Source of the DNA: Bacteroidota bacterium
Lineage (GTDB): Bacteria > Bacteroidota > Bacteroidia > Chitinophagales > Saprospiraceae
Direction: 5' to 3'
Length of the DNA: 64,000 nucleotides
NCBI GenBank assembly: GCA_020160935.1
Contig: JAIUPL010000008.1
Coordinates: forward strand, 62,001 to 126,000
Part shown: positions 62,542 to 64,000 of the stretch, in pieces
Numbering within the stretch: position 1 is the first letter of the stretch
Layout of the letters: each line of letters opens with the position of its first letter
The notes under the pieces: generated by a model
What the model saw: only the letters and a program-made list of their open reading frames with translations
The model's database searches: none
What the model was told of the DNA's origin: nothing
Translations under genes and position numbers: made by a program

Positions 62542-63204
62542 ATGAAATACAACATTTTTCTGCTGGCCATGCTGATAACTTCCTGTCATTCAGCCCAGAA
62601 TGTTTCTCCTGAAAAAAAAGACGCCATGATGACCACTGCCCAATCTGCAACTCCTGCTGTAACCACTCCTTCCGGACAAACTGAAATCGCCACGCTTGGT
62701 GGTGGTTGTTTCTGGTGTGTGGAAGCCGTTTATCAGGATCTGCAAGGGGTACTGAAAGTGGAAAGCGGTTATTCGGGCGGACATATTGACAACCCGAGTT
62801 ATCGGGAGGTTTGCTCCGGACTGACCGGGCACGCGGAAGTAATACAGGTGACTTTCGATCCTGCGGTTATTTCGTTTAAGGAAATTCTCGAGGTGTTTTT
62901 TACCGTACATGACCCTACCACACTGAATCGGCAGGGCAATGACACCGGCACTCAATACCGCTCCGCTATTTTCTACCATTCTCCGCAGCAAAAAACCATT
63001 GCAGAAGAAGTGAAAGCGGCTTCCGCCGAAATCTGGGACGATCCGATTGTCACCGAAATAACCCCCTTCGACAAGTTTTACAAAGCCGAAGACTACCATC
63101 AGAACTACTACAAAGACAACCCCAATCAAGGGTACTGCTCTTTTGTGATTGCTCCCAAAGTGAAGAAATTCCGCCAGAAATGGGCGCATAAACTGAAGCA
63201 GTAA
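62542..63204 (+). CDS. msrA: Peptide methionine sulfoxide reductase MsrA (exported)
   Basis: A 220-residue enzyme that reduces S-methionine sulfoxide in proteins with thioredoxin-type electrons. The catalytic C56 is in the motif GGGCFWCVEAVY. GVLKVESGYSGGHIDNPSYREVCSGLTGHAEV and DPTTLNRQGNDTGTQYRSAIFY follow as in the family. The N terminus has a hydrophobic segment with a Cys (LITSC) that looks like a lipoprotein signal, so it would protect envelope proteins; the usual MsrA is cytosolic. It may draw on the cytosolic thioredoxin only through a membrane relay that is not visible here. Confidence 0.94.
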   Translation: MKYNIFLLAMLITSCHSAQNVSPEKKDAMMTTAQSATPAVTTPSGQTEIATLGGGCFWCVEAVYQDLQGVLKVESGYSGGHIDNPSYREVCSGLTGHAEVIQVTFDPAVISFKEILEVFFTVHDPTTLNRQGNDTGTQYRSAIFYHSPQQKTIAEEVKAASAEIWDDPIVTEITPFDKFYKAEDYHQNYYKDNPNQGYCSFVIAPKVKKFRQKWAHKLKQ

Positions 63205-63268
63205 GCCCCCTTTTTTCTTTATAATCGATGAAAAGTGCCGCTAAAAAGTAGTTGCACACACTTTTTGT

Positions 63269-63276
63269 TATCTTTG
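63269..63276 (+). promoter_or_regulatory. -7 element (TATCTTTG) of the NifU-like gene
   Basis: A perfect TAnnTTTG element 16 bases before the ATG at 63292, predicting a leader of about 10 bases. Confidence 0.5.
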
Positions 63277-63291
63277 CCGAAATTTTCGAAC

Positions 63292-63543
63292 ATGACCGAC
63301 CGACAGCAAATGCTTGACAAGATCGAGGATGCCCTCAGCACCATTCGCCCGCACCTGAATGTGGATGGCGGCGATGTGGAACTGGTGGAACTCACCGATG
63401 ATATGCACGTGAAAATCCGCTGGAAAGGCATGTGCGAATCCTGCTCCATGTCGGCCATGACCCTTCGCGCAGGTATTCAGGAAGCCATCCGTGGTAAAAT
63501 ACCCGAAATCGTCGGCGTCGAAGCCGTCAACGGCCTCTCCTGA
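63292..63543 (+). CDS. NifU C-terminal-type iron-sulphur scaffold protein
   Basis: An 83-residue protein made up of the NifU C-terminal (Nfu) domain. It has IRPHLNVDGGDVELVELTDD, followed by the cluster-binding CxxC motif in GMCESCSMSAMTLRAGIQ and a terminal helix with PEIVGVEAV. Nfu proteins hold and pass 4Fe-4S clusters to target enzymes, such as the radical-SAM enzyme MqnE encoded 3.5 kb upstream, although a specific link is unproven. The ATG at 63292 agrees with the promoter element at 63269; upstream codons in the frame lie in the leader region. Confidence 0.93.
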   Translation: MTDRQQMLDKIEDALSTIRPHLNVDGGDVELVELTDDMHVKIRWKGMCESCSMSAMTLRAGIQEAIRGKIPEIVGVEAVNGLS

Positions 63544-63567
63544 CTGATGACTGTCGACTGTCGACTC
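63541..63567. repeat. Heptad repeat GACTGTC without visible partner arm
   Basis: Three to four imperfect GACTGTC/GACTGAT heptads just after the NifU-like stop codon, between convergent genes. There is no complementary arm, so it resembles a half element of the same class as inverted repeats 6 and 8. Confidence 0.55.
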
Positions 63568-63569
63568 CT

Positions 63570-64000
63570 TTACCACCTCATCCTCACCTGGAATTTCCAG
63601 AATAGTTCCCTTCCGGTGAATCCGGAACTTGTTACGGCTCGAACCTGGTTCGTTTGTTCAACGCGCCCTTCGAGCCGTAACCATTTATTCACCCGCCAAC
63701 TCAGATTGAGGTACGCGCGTGAACCGCGGCCCGACAGGGCAGGAATGGAAACAGCAGAAAAAAGGTCGGTTTCAAAGGCATAAACACGGGTGTCGTAGCC
63801 ATCGGTATCAAAAATAGCATATCGGGCAGTGGCGGTCACAGGGAAACTAAGTGGTTTGACGGCAGCCTCCTGATAGGCAATGAAACCATGCGTAGTGCCC
63901 CCATTTTGAATGGAATACAGCGTCCATTCCACCCGGCTTCTCAGTTCCACACCGGGCCCGACCTTGTAGGCAGCATGCAGTCGAAAGCGGTCGCGTCTGT
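63570..64000 (-). CDS. C-terminal part of an outer-membrane barrel protein
   Basis: The last 143 codons of a gene that continues past the right edge. The sequence alternates beta-strand patterns with many aromatics: LRSRVEWTLY, GFIAYQEAAV, VTATARYAIFDTDGYDTRVYAFE, IPALSGRGSRAYLNLSWRVN, and ends FWKFQVRMRW. This matches the C-terminal region of long Bacteroidota proteins with helix-hairpin-helix and barrel parts (of the ComEA-associated type) as I remember them. The family is uncertain because the N-terminal part is missing. It is convergent with the NifU-like gene, with a short heptad repeat between them. Confidence 0.65.
   Translation of the reverse strand, partial: RRDRFRLHAAYKVGPGVELRSRVEWTLYSIQNGGTTHGFIAYQEAAVKPLSFPVTATARYAIFDTDGYDTRVYAFETDLFSAVSIPALSGRGSRAYLNLSWRVNKWLRLEGRVEQTNQVRAVTSSGFTGRELFWKFQVRMRW

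Overview
The window looks like an ordinary chromosomal stretch of a Bacteroidota bacterium, most likely class Saprospiria. The evidence is promoters with a TAnnTTTG -7 element in place of E. coli-type boxes, a PorV-like barrel, two T9SS type B cargo adhesins, GLPGLI and DUF1573 proteins, SusC/RagA-style receptors, and two genes of the futalosine menaquinone route (mqnE, mqnA). Most genes are housekeeping or envelope functions. I see no prophage, insertion sequence, rRNA or CRISPR array. Two tRNAs are present, Leu(CAG) and His(GTG).

Layout. 0-10 kb: truncated SWIM-domain gene, tRNA-Leu, glycosyltransferase 9, two outer-membrane proteins separated by a candidate small RNA, 3-hydroxyacyl-CoA dehydrogenase, carbonic anhydrase, trxB and a membrane protein with an EAD11-like domain. 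10-19.6 kb: methyltransferase, M16 peptidase, TerC, an RMD1/DUF155 protein, a BASS transporter and an LtaS-like sulfatase. 19.8-24.4 kb: TolC/HlyD/ABC exporter whose ATPase motifs are degenerate. 24.5-31.7 kb: LuxC-like reductase, amidase, trmD, zinc-ribbon protein, tRNA-His, aroK, rmuC. 31.7-35.2 kb: HlyD plus a C39-peptidase ABC exporter. 35.4-39.1 kb: DUF1080, purB, and a lipoprotein/SCO/cytochrome c operon. 39.3-52.9 kb: two related T9SS adhesins around a GLPGLI/outer-membrane barrel pair, a PPC-domain lipoprotein and a TonB receptor. 53-56 kb: an operon whose middle genes match only the membrane domain of proton-translocating transhydrogenase. 56-64 kb: glpD, a small HTH protein, glycosyltransferase, mqnE/phosphatase/mqnA, msrA, a NifU-type scaffold and a partial barrel protein.

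Two things stand out. First, at least sixteen intergenic spaces hold inverted repeats, from short hairpins to structures of about 280 nt. Many arms are built from 7-10 bp tandem units, and the arms often start exactly at a stop codon. The same sequence modules recur at distant sites, so they look like a modular 3'-end element family. Second, the transhydrogenase-like pair at 54.1-55.2 kb lacks both nucleotide-binding domains and has altered proton-channel positions. It may be an unstudied membrane protein that has lost the original enzyme activity.

All assignments come from reading motifs and gene layout. No database search was possible.
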